Positions 1 through 11,268 of a stretch of 64,000 bases of DNA are shown here, piece by piece; positions within the stretch are counted from its first letter, which is position 1, and the number at the start of each line of letters is the position of its first letter. The stretch is from an uncultured Burkholderiaceae bacterium (GTDB lineage: Bacteria > Pseudomonadota > Gammaproteobacteria > Burkholderiales > Burkholderiaceae). A model generated the notes under the pieces. It did not search any database and was not told the origin of the DNA. It saw only the letters and a program-made list of their open reading frames with translations. The stretch lies in the NCBI GenBank assembly GCA_937871985.1, contig CALMPB010000328.1:1-64000 (forward strand), read 5' to 3'. The position numbers and the translations under genes were made by a program.

Positions 1-60
1 TCGAAGCTGGCATCCTTCTTTCACATCGCCGGCAAACCGCTGGAACAGTCGCACGCCTGA
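1..60 (+). CDS. C-terminal end of an unidentified protein (5' end outside window)
   Basis: Frame 1 is open from the first base and ends at TGA (58-60), giving a 19-residue tail that ends in EQSHA. It runs toward rep, whose stop lies 31 bases further on. The tail is too short to identify a family, and a chance open frame of 19 codons in GC-rich DNA cannot be excluded. It is listed because its stop sits just outside the neighbouring gene, as expected for a convergent neighbour. Confidence 0.35.
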   Translation, partial: SKLASFFHIAGKPLEQSHA

Positions 61-91
61 ACCCAGTACCGATTGGCGGCGCGATCCAGCA

Positions 92-2173
92 TCAACCGCC
101 TTTGTTCAGCAGCGCCTTCAACATTCCCAGCCTTTGCTTGGGGCTGAGCGCCTGCAGCTCCGGATCTTCCTGCATCTTGACTGACGACAGGCCCATCTCG
201 TCGATGAAGCGCGACGGTTCGCGCACGACGTCCTCGCGCGCCCGGCGCCGCTTCTTGCACCAGGTAAGATGCAGGCTGCGCTGCGCGCGCGTGATGCCGA
301 CATACATCAGCCGGCGCTCTTCCTGAATCCGCGACGCCAGGGATTCGGCCGCCTTGGCCGGATCGCCGTCTTCCTCGTCGCGGCCCATGTGCGGCAGCAA
401 GCCTTCCTCGACTCCGATCAGAAATACATGCGGATACTCCAGACCCTTGGAGGCATGCAGCGTGGACAGCTTGACGGCATCGGGCTCTTCGTCCTCGCCA
501 CGCTCCAGCATGGTGACCAGCGCCACATGCTGTACCAGTTCGAACAGGTTCAGTTCGTCTTCCTCGGCCTTGCGCTTTAGCCAGCCCAGCAGCTCCAGCA
601 CATTCTGCCAGCGGCTTTGCGCCGGGCGCTCTTCCAGCGTGTCGTACAGATAGCGCTCGTACTGGATGGCGCCCACCAGGTCGTCGAGGATGACGCCGGC
701 CGGATCGGCGGACGCCTTGACCTCGTCGGAGTAGCGCCGCCCGGCCCGCTGCTGGATGCGCTGAATGAATTCGCCGAATACCCGCAAGGGTTCCAGTTGC
801 TTGGCCGCCAGCCTTTCCGTTTGTCCGATTTCGAACGACGCGGCAAACAAGGACATCTGCCTTTCCGCCGCGAACTGGCCCAAGGTTTGCAAAGTGGCCT
901 GGCCTATTCCCCGGCGCGGCGTCGTGACGGCGCGGATGAAGGCCGGGTCATCGTCGTCGTTGGCGATCAGCCGCAAATACGCCAGGATGTCGCGGATCTC
1001 GGCTTTGTCGAAAAAGCTTTGCCCGCCTGAAATCGTATAGGGGATGCGCAAATTGCGCAGCGCCTGCTCCATGATGCGCGCCTGCTGGTTGCTGCGATAC
1101 AGCACCGCAAAGTCCTTCCATTGCGCGCGGCGCTCGAAGCGTTCGGCGGAAATACGCACCGCCGTGGACTCGGCTTCGACTTCGTCGGTATCCATGGCGC
1201 TGACCTGTATGGGCTCGCCCACGCCCAGGTCGGACCACAGTTTCTTGCCGAACAGGTTGGGGTTCTTGCTGATGACTTCGTTGGCCGCGGCAAGGATACG
1301 CTGCACCGAGCGGTAGTTCTGCTCAAGCTTGATGATCTTGAGGTTTTCGTAATCGGTAGTGAGCTTGGCCAGGTTTTCCACCGTGGCCCCGCGCCAGGCG
1401 TAGATGGCCTGGTCGTCGTCGCCCACGGCGGTGAACATGGCCCGCCGGCCCGTCAGCATCTGCACCAGGCGGTACTGGCACTCGTTGGTGTCCTGGTATT
1501 CATCCACCAGCAAATACTGTACCCTGGCCTGCCAGCGCTCGCGCACGGCCTGGTTGTTTTGCAGCAGCAGGGCCGGCAGCCGGATCAGGTCGTCGAAATC
1601 CACCGACTGGTAGGCCTCGAGCGTGGCGTTGTAGTTGCGATAGATCTTGGCCGCTTCGGCTTCGCTGGGCGTGGCCGCCGCGCGGTCGGCCGCGTCGGGG
1701 TCCATCAGTGCATTTTTCCACAACGAAATGGTTTGCTGCACGGCGCGCAAGCGCGCCTTGTCGGTGGTCGCCAGCATTTCCTGGATGATGCCCAGGGCAT
1801 CGGTGGAATCCAGAATGGAGAATTGCGGCTTGAGCCCCACATGCGCCGCTTCCTCGCGCAAAAAGCGCACCCCCAGCGAATGAAAGGTGCTGATGGTCAG
1901 CCCTTTGGCCAGCTTGGAATCGACCAGGGTCTTGACCCGCTCGGCCATTTCGCGGGCCGCCTTGTTGGTGAAGGTAAGGGCCACCACCTGGCGTCCCATG
2001 TAGCCGCACTCGCGCAGCAGGTAGGCGATTTTTTGCGTGATGACGCGCGTCTTGCCGCTGCCCGCCCCGGCCAGCACTAGGCACGGTCCGTCCAGGTAAA
2101 GCACGGCTTCGCGCTGCCTGGCGTTCAGATCATGCGGCAGGGTGTATCCGGTTGGCGCGGCCGAAATGCTCAT
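92..2173 (-). CDS. rep: ATP-dependent DNA helicase Rep (UvrD/Rep superfamily 1)
   Basis: A 693-residue SF1A helicase that unwinds DNA 3'-5' at stalled forks. Walker A GAGSGKT is at residues 36-42, and the DEYQDTN Walker B/motif II and the GDDDQAIYAWRGA motif follow. The C-terminal region carries the STLHASKGLEYPHVFL and YVGITRAQ motifs. The length fits Rep (about 670) better than UvrD (about 720), and the tail QRLGMLKALLNK is Rep-like. The frame stays open well upstream, but ATG at 2173 is the sensible start: its product begins MSISAAPTG, and its ATG lies two bases after the priA stop. The priA-rep order on one strand suggests co-transcription of two replication-restart helicases. It could be annotated UvrD by some pipelines; the helicase call itself is secure. 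Confidence 0.93.
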   Translation of the reverse strand: MSISAAPTGYTLPHDLNARQREAVLYLDGPCLVLAGAGSGKTRVITQKIAYLLRECGYMGRQVVALTFTNKAAREMAERVKTLVDSKLAKGLTISTFHSLGVRFLREEAAHVGLKPQFSILDSTDALGIIQEMLATTDKARLRAVQQTISLWKNALMDPDAADRAAATPSEAEAAKIYRNYNATLEAYQSVDFDDLIRLPALLLQNNQAVRERWQARVQYLLVDEYQDTNECQYRLVQMLTGRRAMFTAVGDDDQAIYAWRGATVENLAKLTTDYENLKIIKLEQNYRSVQRILAAANEVISKNPNLFGKKLWSDLGVGEPIQVSAMDTDEVEAESTAVRISAERFERRAQWKDFAVLYRSNQQARIMEQALRNLRIPYTISGGQSFFDKAEIRDILAYLRLIANDDDDPAFIRAVTTPRRGIGQATLQTLGQFAAERQMSLFAASFEIGQTERLAAKQLEPLRVFGEFIQRIQQRAGRRYSDEVKASADPAGVILDDLVGAIQYERYLYDTLEERPAQSRWQNVLELLGWLKRKAEEDELNLFELVQHVALVTMLERGEDEEPDAVKLSTLHASKGLEYPHVFLIGVEEGLLPHMGRDEEDGDPAKAAESLASRIQEERRLMYVGITRAQRSLHLTWCKKRRRAREDVVREPSRFIDEMGLSSVKMQEDPELQALSPKQRLGMLKALLNKGG

Positions 2174-2175
2174 GT

Positions 2176-4284
2176 TCAGATTTCCAGGGGATCGACTTCC
2201 AGTTGCCAGCGCACGCGATGGCCGCCCGCCAATTCCGGCAGTGCAGCCGTCCACCGGGCAAGAAAAGCCTGCAGCGCGGGCCGGCCCGCGCTTTCCACCA
2301 GCAGTTGCGCGCGTTCGACATTGGCCACCCGCACCACGCGCAGCGGCACTGGATCGTACAAGGTAATGGCCTGTGCGGTGGGATAGTCCGAAGGCGACTG
2401 CTCCGGCAACGCCCTGGCTTGCGCCAGGAACTCCAGCGCGATGGCCAGCTCGCGCGCTTCGGCCGTGAGTAGTGCCTGAAAAGCATACGGGGGCAGGCCC
2501 ACGGCTTCGCGCTCGGCCAGGCCGTAGCGGGCGAATCCTACGAAATCGTGCCGGGTCAGGGCCTGGTACACCGGTTGCTCGGGGTAGTCGGTTTGAATGA
2601 TGACCTCGCCGCCCTGCACATGGCGGCCGGCCCGACCGGCCACCTGCATGAGCTGGGCGAACAACCGCTCGGGTGCGCGAAAATCCTGGGCGAACAGCAT
2701 GGCGTCGGCATTGAGCACGCCCACCAGGCCAAGATTGGCGAAGTCGTGTCCCTTGGCGACCATCTGCGTGCCCACCAGGATATCGACCTCGCCGGCATGC
2801 ACCTTGGCGAACAAGGCCTCGGCGCTGCCTTTCAGGCGCGTGCTGTCGGCGTCGATGCGGGCAATGCGCGCCTCGGGAAACAATTCGGCCAGATACTCTT
2901 CCACCCGCTGGGTTCCGCGCCCCATGGGGTGCAGATCCTGATCGCCGCAATCGGGGCATGACACTGGCACGCGGGCCTGGAAACCGCAGTGATGGCATTG
3001 CAGGTAGTTGCGCCGCGCGCCGGCCCGGTGCAGCACGGTATAGGCCGTGCATCGCGGACACTGGCTGACCCAGCCGCAGGAGCCGCAATTGAGCACGGGC
3101 GCGTAGCCGCGTCGGTTCAGGAACACCAGCGATTGCTCGCCCCGCTCCAGGCGCTTCTGGATGGCTTCGACAAGCTGCGGGGAAAAGCCTTGCTGCATGG
3201 CCAGGCGCCGCGTATCCACCAGCCGCACGGAAGGCAGTTCGACCTGGCGGGCGCGGTGCTCAAGGGAAAGCTTCAGGTAGTTGCCGCGTTCGGCATGCGC
3301 CCATGACTCCAGCGACGGCGTGGCCGAACCCAGCACCACGGGAATGCCCCGGTCGTGAGCCCGCCATACCGCCAGGTCGCGGGCCGAATACCGCAAGCCC
3401 TCTTGCTGCTTGTACGAGGTGTCGTGCTCTTCATCGACGATGATAAGCCCCAGCTCGGGCATGGGCGTGAATATGGACAGCCGCGTGCCCAACAGGACGC
3501 GGGCCTGGCCCCGCTGCACCCCCAGCCAGGCGCGCAGGCGCTCGCCGTCGGCCAGCCCGCTATGCAGCACGGCCAGGCCGCCGTCGCCCACCATGGTCGC
3601 CAGGCGCGCGCGCAGCGACTGCTCGAGCTGGGGAGTAAGGTTGATTTCGGGCACCATGAAAAGCACTTGCCTGCCCTTGGCGAGCGCCGACTGGGCAGCC
3701 CGCAAATACACCTCTGTTTTGCCGCTGCCCGTTACGCCATGCAGCAAAACCGCCTGGTATCCCTGAATGGCTTCAATGGCCTGGACAGCGGCAAGCTGTT
3801 CGGCATTGAGCGAGGGAGCATCGCTTGCCTGTACGGATTTGGAACGCTTTGGCGCGCGCTTGTCCAGCCTTTGCACCGGGCCGCCCGCCGAGCGCGCGCC
3901 CTGATACGCGGTCACCTTGCGCAGCCCTGCGGGCAGGGTAGGCAGCATGACCTCGCCCAAAGGGCGTTGATAGTATTGCGCGGCAAACGCCGCCATGCGC
4001 AGCCAGTCGGCGGGCAGTGGCGGCAAATCGTCCAGAATCTGGTCGATATCGCGAATCTGGCCCGGGTCGAACACCGGCATATCGGGGGTTTCGACCACGA
4101 CCCCCACCAGCTTGCGCCTTCCGAAAGGCACGATGACCCGGATCCCCGGACTGACTGCCTGGGACGAACGGTAGTCGAACAGCCCCGGCAATGGCAGGTC
4201 GAGTGCAACCCTCAACCAAAAACAGCCCTCGGGCGATGCATTCGGCATGCTCGTCGACGGGTCTGGATTTGGAAGAACAGTCAT
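2176..4284 (-). CDS. priA: Primosomal protein N' (replication restart helicase PriA)
   Basis: A 702-residue SF2 helicase that recognises abandoned forks and reloads the replisome. The N-terminal DNA-binding domain spans roughly residues 20-120. Walker A GVTGSGKT is at 183-190 and the DEEH box at 284-287. Eight cysteines at 400, 403, 409, 412, 430, 433, 443 and 446 form the two zinc-binding sites typical of PriA. A C-terminal helicase domain with an AGRAGR motif follows. ATG at 4284 is preceded by AGG on the minus strand. The length is close to the family norm (about 730). It is upstream of rep with a two-base gap, and downstream of an AT-rich spacer that should hold its promoter. Confidence 0.96.
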   Translation of the reverse strand: MTVLPNPDPSTSMPNASPEGCFWLRVALDLPLPGLFDYRSSQAVSPGIRVIVPFGRRKLVGVVVETPDMPVFDPGQIRDIDQILDDLPPLPADWLRMAAFAAQYYQRPLGEVMLPTLPAGLRKVTAYQGARSAGGPVQRLDKRAPKRSKSVQASDAPSLNAEQLAAVQAIEAIQGYQAVLLHGVTGSGKTEVYLRAAQSALAKGRQVLFMVPEINLTPQLEQSLRARLATMVGDGGLAVLHSGLADGERLRAWLGVQRGQARVLLGTRLSIFTPMPELGLIIVDEEHDTSYKQQEGLRYSARDLAVWRAHDRGIPVVLGSATPSLESWAHAERGNYLKLSLEHRARQVELPSVRLVDTRRLAMQQGFSPQLVEAIQKRLERGEQSLVFLNRRGYAPVLNCGSCGWVSQCPRCTAYTVLHRAGARRNYLQCHHCGFQARVPVSCPDCGDQDLHPMGRGTQRVEEYLAELFPEARIARIDADSTRLKGSAEALFAKVHAGEVDILVGTQMVAKGHDFANLGLVGVLNADAMLFAQDFRAPERLFAQLMQVAGRAGRHVQGGEVIIQTDYPEQPVYQALTRHDFVGFARYGLAEREAVGLPPYAFQALLTAEARELAIALEFLAQARALPEQSPSDYPTAQAITLYDPVPLRVVRVANVERAQLLVESAGRPALQAFLARWTAALPELAGGHRVRWQLEVDPLEI

Positions 4285-4603
4285 TAAAACCTAAAGTAAT
4301 TTCTTGATTATGCAGTTAAATGGCAAGCAGGATATGGGGACTGCCCAACAGCCCGCCGGCCTGTGGATAACTTTGGGGAAAATCAAATTAACAACTTAGC
4401 GAATGTCAATTCCCATAACTACTGAATTTTTCTCCGGCAACACCATAACCAGCATTTATTTTTTAAAAATCAATAAATTATAAATGAAAAAGAGAGTGTA
4501 TCTTAGGTGAAGAGATGAATTGTGCATAGCGATATAACTTGTGTACAACTTAGGCCTTCACCCTATAAGAAACAGGCGCTTAGTGCATTTGCAGATGCAA
4601 TAT
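4285..4603. other. AT-rich intergenic spacer between hemE and priA
   Basis: These 319 bases contain no credible reading frame. The stretch 4290-4560 is conspicuously AT-rich against GC-rich surroundings, with runs such as TTTATTTTTTAAAAA near 4455-4470. It should carry the priA promoter and the 3' end of the hemE transcript. No clear intrinsic terminator for hemE was seen. A perfect DnaA box is present and listed separately. Confidence 0.6.
4362..4370 (-). promoter_or_regulatory. Perfect DnaA box (TTATCCACA on minus strand)
   Basis: The plus strand reads TGTGGATAA, the exact complement of the consensus TTATCCACA. Two weaker TGTG-containing relatives lie in the same spacer: TGTGCATAG at about 4521 and TGTGTACAA at about 4541, each 7 of 9. 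One perfect box could serve DnaA regulation of priA-rep. An origin would normally show a cluster of good boxes. Confidence 0.55.
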
Positions 4604-5674
4604 TCAGTACTTTTGCCGACTGTACCGATGGACTTCGTCGACCAGCACTTCGACCGCTTCGGGAGGGGTATGGCGCGAAATGCCGTGACCAAGATTGAAC
4701 ACATGCCCGCCCTTGCCTACCATGCCGAAATCGTCGATGACGCGACGCGTTTGTTCACGGATGGCCTTTTCGCCCCCGAACAGCGCCATGGGATCGAGAT
4801 TGCCCTGCAGGGCCACGGCATCGCCGACACGCTGGCGCGCCTTGGCCAGATTGACGGTCCAATCCACCCCCACTGCGTTACAGCCCGACCCGGCGATATC
4901 TTCCAGCCACATGCCGCCGCCCTTGGTGAACACGATGACCGGTACGTCGCGGCCTTCGTTGTGGCGGGTAAGGGCCTGCACCACCTTGCGGATATAGGCC
5001 AGGGAAAACTCCTGGAACAAGCCGTCGCCCAGCACGCCGCCCCAGCTGTCGAAGATCATGACGGCCTGGGCGCCCGCCTGGATTTGCGCATTCAGGTACT
5101 GGCCGGTGGCCTGCGCGTTGATTTCCAGTATGCGGTGCAGCAGGTCGGGACGCTGGTACAACATGGTTTTGATGAGGCGGTATTCGTCCGTGCCCTGCCC
5201 TTCAACCATATAACAGCCGACCGTCCAGGGGCTGCCGGCAAAACCGATGAGCGGCACCTTGCCCTGCAGTTCTTTGCGCACCAGGGACATGGCATCGAAT
5301 ACGTATTGCAAGGCCGACATATCGGGAACGGCCAATTTGGCCACATCGTCTTCGGTGCGCACGGGGCGGCTGAACCTGGGGCCTTCGCCCGCCTGGAAGT
5401 CCAGCCCCAGCCCCATGGCGTGGGGAATGGTAAGGATGTCGGAAAACAGGATGGCCGCGTCAAGGTCGAAACGCCGCAAGGGTTGAAGCGTGACTTCACA
5501 TGCGTATTCGGGGTTCTGCGCCAGCCCCAGGAAGGAACCGGCCTTTGCCCGGGTTGCGTTGTATTCGGGAAGATAGCGCCCCGCCTGGCGCATGAGCCAA
5601 AGCGGGGTATAGGGAACCGGTTCACGCATCAGCGCACGCAGAAACACATCGTTTTGCAAAGTTGGAAATGACAC
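4604..5674 (-). CDS. hemE: Uroporphyrinogen decarboxylase
   Basis: A 356-residue cytosolic enzyme that decarboxylates uroporphyrinogen III to coproporphyrinogen III in haem synthesis. The N-terminal signature around [15 protein letters not shown] and the later [16 protein letters not shown] motif are present, and the length is typical. The start is GTG at 5674 (product VSFPTLQN), with AAGGAT about eight bases upstream on the minus strand. It follows the Fis-type regulator gene by 30 bases on the same strand, so the two may be co-transcribed. Confidence 0.96.
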   Translation of the reverse strand: MSFPTLQNDVFLRALMREPVPYTPLWLMRQAGRYLPEYNATRAKAGSFLGLAQNPEYACEVTLQPLRRFDLDAAILFSDILTIPHAMGLGLDFQAGEGPRFSRPVRTEDDVAKLAVPDMSALQYVFDAMSLVRKELQGKVPLIGFAGSPWTVGCYMVEGQGTDEYRLIKTMLYQRPDLLHRILEINAQATGQYLNAQIQAGAQAVMIFDSWGGVLGDGLFQEFSLAYIRKVVQALTRHNEGRDVPVIVFTKGGGMWLEDIAGSGCNAVGVDWTVNLAKARQRVGDAVALQGNLDPMALFGGEKAIREQTRRVIDDFGMVGKGGHVFNLGHGISRHTPPEAVEVLVDEVHRYSRQKY

Positions 5675-5704
5675 GACAATCCTTATAGATAGACTGGGGG
5701 CATT

Positions 5705-6520
5705 TTACCCGCCTGGTAATACTTTTGAGGGCTCTTCGGAGCGATAGGGCGCGGCATCGATCTGGTATTTGCGCATCAGCGCCCAGAAGGCTCGGCGGTG
5801 CTTTTGCGCGGCGCGGGCTGCCATAGCGATGTTGCCTGAATGCCGCCCCAAGGCCGCGTTGATATAAGCACGCTCGAAGCGTTCGATGACCTTGCTTTTT
5901 GCCGCGCGAAATGACTCGCGGGAAGTGGCGCTGCGAGAAGCCGACGCAATGGCAAAGGCATCGAGCTCGAGGCCAGTGCGCTCTAGTATAGTCGAACACA
6001 GCTCGTCCTCTGTGCGGGGCGGCGGCTTCGCCGGGACGTTCGAGCATGAAGGACGTTTTTCACGCAGTCGCTGCGGGCAGGACGCCGCGGCGGCGGACTC
6101 AGGCGCAAAATACCGCCGGGCGGCCAGCAGGCGCTCGACCCGCACGCGCAGTTCTTCGGTGCAAAGGGGGGCGCGCACGAAATCGGCCAGCCCGAGGTTG
6201 TAAAGGTCGTCCAGCGCCGCGGCCTTGAGGCCACGCACCAGCGCAAAAACCGGCGTTTGCAGCTCGGCTTGCGCAGCCTGCAAGCTGGTGCGCAGCCAGG
6301 CCAGGTTCTGCTCGGAAACAGGAATGAGGCAGGCGTCGAAGCGCCGCAGCATGAGCCCCGATTCGGCCAGCAGGGCCGCGGACTCCGGCCTTTGCGTGTC
6401 GATGCCGCTGGCCGCCGCCCTGATATGCAAGCGCCCGCCCGCATGAACCCCGACCCAGCCCTGCGCCCAATTTTCATTGCATGCCGTGCTGAACATGGCG
6501 CAATCCAAACGTTCCCTCAT
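5705..6520 (-). CDS. Pseudo-receiver/Fis-type HTH transcriptional regulator
   Basis: A 271-residue protein. Residues about 20-135 look like a degenerate response-regulator receiver: the region FALVRGLKAAALDDL and the later DFVRAPL resemble the last strands and helix of a REC domain. Where the phospho-acceptor Asp should be I read FDACLIP, so phosphorylation is doubtful. The C-terminal ~45 residues (FERAYINAALGRHSGNIAMAARA..., given here in part) match the Fis-type helix-turn-helix of NtrC-class activators. The central AAA+ sigma-54 domain is absent. ATG at 6520 has a GGGGGA site upstream. It lies between atpC and hemE. Target genes cannot be read from the sequence. Confidence 0.7.
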   Translation of the reverse strand: MRERLDCAMFSTACNENWAQGWVGVHAGGRLHIRAAASGIDTQRPESAALLAESGLMLRRFDACLIPVSEQNLAWLRTSLQAAQAELQTPVFALVRGLKAAALDDLYNLGLADFVRAPLCTEELRVRVERLLAARRYFAPESAAAASCPQRLREKRPSCSNVPAKPPPRTEDELCSTILERTGLELDAFAIASASRSATSRESFRAAKSKVIERFERAYINAALGRHSGNIAMAARAAQKHRRAFWALMRKYQIDAAPYRSEEPSKVLPGG

Positions 6521-6726
6521 GAAGTCCCCCGATTATTATTGATTCACTCCAGTTTGCGGTTTGGCTGGCCGGTGCCATACACGAGCTGGCCGAGCGACCA
6601 ACCGGCCAAAAAGCCGGGTCCATACGCTGTGATGGGGCCGGCAGGGACAAGAATAGACAGGGGCGCCATGCGCGGCAATACGGAAAACTCTTAAATCGGA
6701 AACTACGTAAGCGGAAGGTCAGGGGC

Positions 6727-6753
6727 AAAAAAAAACGGCCCGAAGGCCGTTTT
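6727..6753 (-). terminator. Intrinsic terminator of the atp operon
   Basis: On the minus strand a GC-rich stem (AAAACGGCC / GGCCGTTTT, loop TTCG) is followed by a run of nine T residues (plus-strand A run 6727-6735). It lies about 25 bases after the atpC stop and is the only strong terminator in the operon. Confidence 0.9.
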
Positions 6754-6775
6754 CTGCGTGCACAACACAACGCCT

Positions 6776-7201
6776 TCAGTGACGACGCATCTGGCTGTGC
6801 CGGCGCGCGGCGGCGGCTTGCGCGGCCAGCATGGCCAGCTCGGCTTCCACCACGGCGATATCTTCTTTGTCCTTGGCGTTGCTGAGGGCCTCTTCGGCAC
6901 GTTTGCGCGCCTCGACGGCCTTGGCTTCGTCGAGGTCGGCCGCGCGAATGGCGGTATCGGACAGTACCGTTACACCGCCGGGCTGAACCTCGAGGATGCC
7001 GCCGGCGACGAAAATGCTTTCTTCGCCGCTGCCATCCGCCATAACGATTTTGACGACGCCGGGACGGATACGCGAGATGAGAGGCGTATGGCCGGGCAGA
7101 ATGCCCAGCTCACCCGACTCGCCAGGCAGCACCACGAATTTCGCCTCGCCGGAGAAAATCGATTCTTCTGCGCTGACTACGTCTATATGCAAGTTGGCCA
7201 T
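6776..7201 (-). CDS. atpC: F1F0 ATP synthase subunit epsilon
   Basis: A 141-residue F1 central-stalk subunit. The N-terminal beta-sandwich carries the motif [12 protein letters not shown], and an Ala/Glu-rich helical hairpin forms the C-terminal half that in this family can inhibit ATPase activity. It is the last gene of the atp operon, 15 bases after atpD. ATG at 7201 is followed by [11 protein letters not shown], the usual opening of the family. Confidence 0.97.
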   Translation of the reverse strand: MANLHIDVVSAEESIFSGEAKFVVLPGESGELGILPGHTPLISRIRPGVVKIVMADGSGEESIFVAGGILEVQPGGVTVLSDTAIRAADLDEAKAVEARKRAEEALSNAKDKEDIAVVEAELAMLAAQAAAARRHSQMRRH

Positions 7202-7216
7202 GTGTAACCCTTTAAA

Positions 7217-8647
<1,431 letters not shown>

Positions 8648-8679
8648 CTAAATATCTTTGACGGGATGCCTTTCTGCTT

Positions 8680-9591
8680 TTAGACAGCGGCAGCGCCCCC
8701 GACGATTTCTGAAATTTCTTTCGTAATGGCTGCCTGGCGGGTTTTGTTGTAAACCAGCTCCAGATCGCCGATGATTTTTTTGGCGTTGTCGGATGCCGCT
8801 TTCATGGCAACCATACGAGCGGACTGCTCGGATGCCATGTTTTCCGCAACCGCCTGATACACCAGGCCTTCGACGTACCGCATGAGCAGTTCATCGATGA
8901 CGGTCTGCGCGTTGGGCTCGTAAATGTAGTCCCAACCGTATTTCGGCCTGGTATCGGCCGCGGCTTCTTCCTGGCCAAGCTGGCCGGCCTGGAAGGGATC
9001 GTCCAAACCATTGGGCAACGGAAGCAGGCGGATAAAGCTGGGCTCCTGCTTCATGGTGTTGATGAAACGGTTGGTCGCCAGGTACACCGCGTCGATCTTG
9101 CCGTTGATGAAATCATCGAGCTGAACCTTGACGGCGCCGATAAGGCGTTCGAGATTGGGCTTGTCGCCCAATTGCACTTCCTGCGAAACCAGGTCGACGC
9201 CAATGCGGGTCAGGAACCCCACGCCGCGATTTCCCAAAGCCGTGGCCTGCACCTTGACGCCCTTGTCGTTGAACTCTTTGACACGGTTCAGGACCAGACG
9301 GGTGATGTTGGTGTTCAAGCCGCCGCACAGGCCTTTGTCGGTAGTGACCAGCACAATGCCGACCGCCTTCACATTGGCCCGCTCTTCCATGTAGGCATGG
9401 TGGTAGTCGGGGTGCGTTTGCATCAGGTTGGCGGCGATATCGCGCACCTTGGTCGCATAGGGACGGCCGGCCCGCATCCGATCCTGCGCCTTGCGCATTT
9501 TGGATGCAGCCACCATCTCCATGGCTTTTGTGATCTTCCGCGTGTTTTGCACGCTTTTGATCTTCGTTCGAATTTCCTTAATTCCGGCCAT
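8680..9591 (-). CDS. atpG: F1F0 ATP synthase subunit gamma
   Basis: A 303-residue central-stalk subunit: N-terminal coiled coil beginning [16 protein letters not shown], the [10 protein letters not shown] motif, and a C-terminal helix ending [16 protein letters not shown]. The frame is open a further 25 codons upstream, but ATG at 9591 is preceded by AGGAAG at proper spacing and gives the conserved N-terminus. A stretch near residues 200-215 ([15 protein letters not shown]) is the variable insertion typical of beta-proteobacterial gamma. Confidence 0.97.
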   Translation of the reverse strand: MAGIKEIRTKIKSVQNTRKITKAMEMVAASKMRKAQDRMRAGRPYATKVRDIAANLMQTHPDYHHAYMEERANVKAVGIVLVTTDKGLCGGLNTNITRLVLNRVKEFNDKGVKVQATALGNRGVGFLTRIGVDLVSQEVQLGDKPNLERLIGAVKVQLDDFINGKIDAVYLATNRFINTMKQEPSFIRLLPLPNGLDDPFQAGQLGQEEAAADTRPKYGWDYIYEPNAQTVIDELLMRYVEGLVYQAVAENMASEQSARMVAMKAASDNAKKIIGDLELVYNKTRQAAITKEISEIVGGAAAV

Positions 9592-9691
9592 CGCACTTCC
9601 TGTCAGGGCGTTGTTGCGGGGCGGCGCATGCCGGCCCCACCTTACGTTCGGGCAAATCAGGCGCAAGCCTTATTGCCCCCGCCAATCAAAC

Positions 9692-11233
9692 TTAAAAAGC
9701 TCCGTGCTTCTTGAACTCTTCAATCGCGGCGATCAGTTCGGCCTCGTCGTCCTTGGACAGTTCTTTCTTGTCCTCGATACGGTTGACCAATGCTTCATGC
9801 TTGGACTTGAGAGCGTCTTTCAGAGCTTTCTCGAACGGCAGAATCTGGGCGACTTCGAGGTCGTCGAGATAACCCTTGGTAACGCTGAACAGCGTGACTG
9901 CCAGTTCCCAGACCTGCAAAGGCTGATACTGAGGCTGCTTGAGCAGCTCGACCACGCGCTTGCCGCGTTCCAGCTGACGGCGGGTCGCGTCGTCGAGGTC
10001 GGAGGCGAATTGAGCGAAAGCCGCCAGTTCGCGATACTGGGCCAAGTCGGTACGAATACCGCCCGCCAGCTTCTTGACGACCTTGGTCTGGGCAGCGCCG
10101 CCTACCCGCGACACCGAGATACCGGCGTTGATGGCGGGGCGGACACCGGCGTTGAACAGGTCGGTTTCCAGGAAGATCTGGCCGTCGGTAATGGAAATGA
10201 CGTTGGTCGGCACGAAAGCGGACACGTCGCCGGCCTGCGTTTCGATGATGGGCAGAGCCGTCAGCGAACCGGTCTTACCTTTGACTTCGCCCTTGGTGAA
10301 GTTTTCGACGTAGTCGGCATTGACGCGGGCCGCGCGTTCGAGCAGGCGCGAGTGCAGGTAGAAAACGTCGCCGGGGTAGGCTTCGCGTCCGGGAGGACGG
10401 CGCAGCAGCAGCGACACCTGACGATAGGCCCAGGCTTGCTTGGTCAGGTCGTCATACACGATGAGCGCGTCTTCGCCGCGATCGCGGAAGTATTCGCCCA
10501 TGGTGCAGCCGGCATAGGCCGACAGGTATTGCATGGCGGCGGAGTCGGACGCGGCGGCGGCCACGACAATGGTGTATTCCATTGCACCGAACTCTTCCAG
10601 CTTGCGCACGACGTTGTTGATGGTGGAAGCCTTCTGGCCGATGGCGACGTACACGCAGGTGACGTTCTTGCCTTTCTGGCTGATGATGGTGTCGATCGCG
10701 ACGGCGGTTTTACCCGTTTGACGGTCGCCGATGATCAGTTCGCGTTGGCCGCGCCCGATTGGCACCATGGAATCGATGGCCTTGATACCGGTTTGCAGAG
10801 GCTGGTCGACCGACTGGCGGGCGATAACGCCTGGCGCCACTTTCTCGATGATGTCGGTGGCCTTGGCGTTGATGGGGCCCTTGCCGTCGATGGGGTTGCC
10901 CAGTGCGTCGACAACACGGCCGCGCAGCTCGGGACCGACCGGCACTTCAAGAATGCGGCCGGTGGTTTTTACCGGATCGCCTTCGGAGACGCCGGTGTAG
11001 TCGCCCAGAATAACCGCGCCGACGGAGTCGCGCTCTAGGTTGAGCGCAAGGCCGAACACGTTATTGGGGAATTCAAGCATTTCGCCCTGCATCACGTCGG
11101 ACAAACCGTGGATGCGGGTAATACCGTCGGTCACGGAAACGACCGTGCCTTGCGTACGTACATCGGTCGACGCGCCCAAGCCTTCAATACGGCTTTTGAG
11201 CAGCTCGCTGATCTCTGACGGGTTAAGTTGCAT
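9692..11233 (-). CDS. atpA: F1F0 ATP synthase subunit alpha
   Basis: A 513-residue non-catalytic nucleotide-binding F1 subunit with P-loop GDRQTGKT and the [17 protein letters not shown] signature. ATG at 11233 has a CAGGAG ribosome site. It sits between atpH and atpG, and its length matches the family exactly. Confidence 0.98.
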   Translation of the reverse strand: MQLNPSEISELLKSRIEGLGASTDVRTQGTVVSVTDGITRIHGLSDVMQGEMLEFPNNVFGLALNLERDSVGAVILGDYTGVSEGDPVKTTGRILEVPVGPELRGRVVDALGNPIDGKGPINAKATDIIEKVAPGVIARQSVDQPLQTGIKAIDSMVPIGRGQRELIIGDRQTGKTAVAIDTIISQKGKNVTCVYVAIGQKASTINNVVRKLEEFGAMEYTIVVAAAASDSAAMQYLSAYAGCTMGEYFRDRGEDALIVYDDLTKQAWAYRQVSLLLRRPPGREAYPGDVFYLHSRLLERAARVNADYVENFTKGEVKGKTGSLTALPIIETQAGDVSAFVPTNVISITDGQIFLETDLFNAGVRPAINAGISVSRVGGAAQTKVVKKLAGGIRTDLAQYRELAAFAQFASDLDDATRRQLERGKRVVELLKQPQYQPLQVWELAVTLFSVTKGYLDDLEVAQILPFEKALKDALKSKHEALVNRIEDKKELSKDDEAELIAAIEEFKKHGAF

Positions 11234-11268
11234 GTTCAGACTCCTGGAATCCTGTTATCTGGCCCGCA

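Noticed and set aside
2174..3088. N-terminal extension of the Rep frame to about 998 residues
   Set aside because: The extra part is an Arg/Gly-rich reading inside priA in another frame; the Rep N-terminus begins at 2173.
4285..4603. Call of a replication origin
   Set aside because: Only one perfect DnaA box and no dnaA, gidA or parAB in the window; kept as a regulatory-site note.
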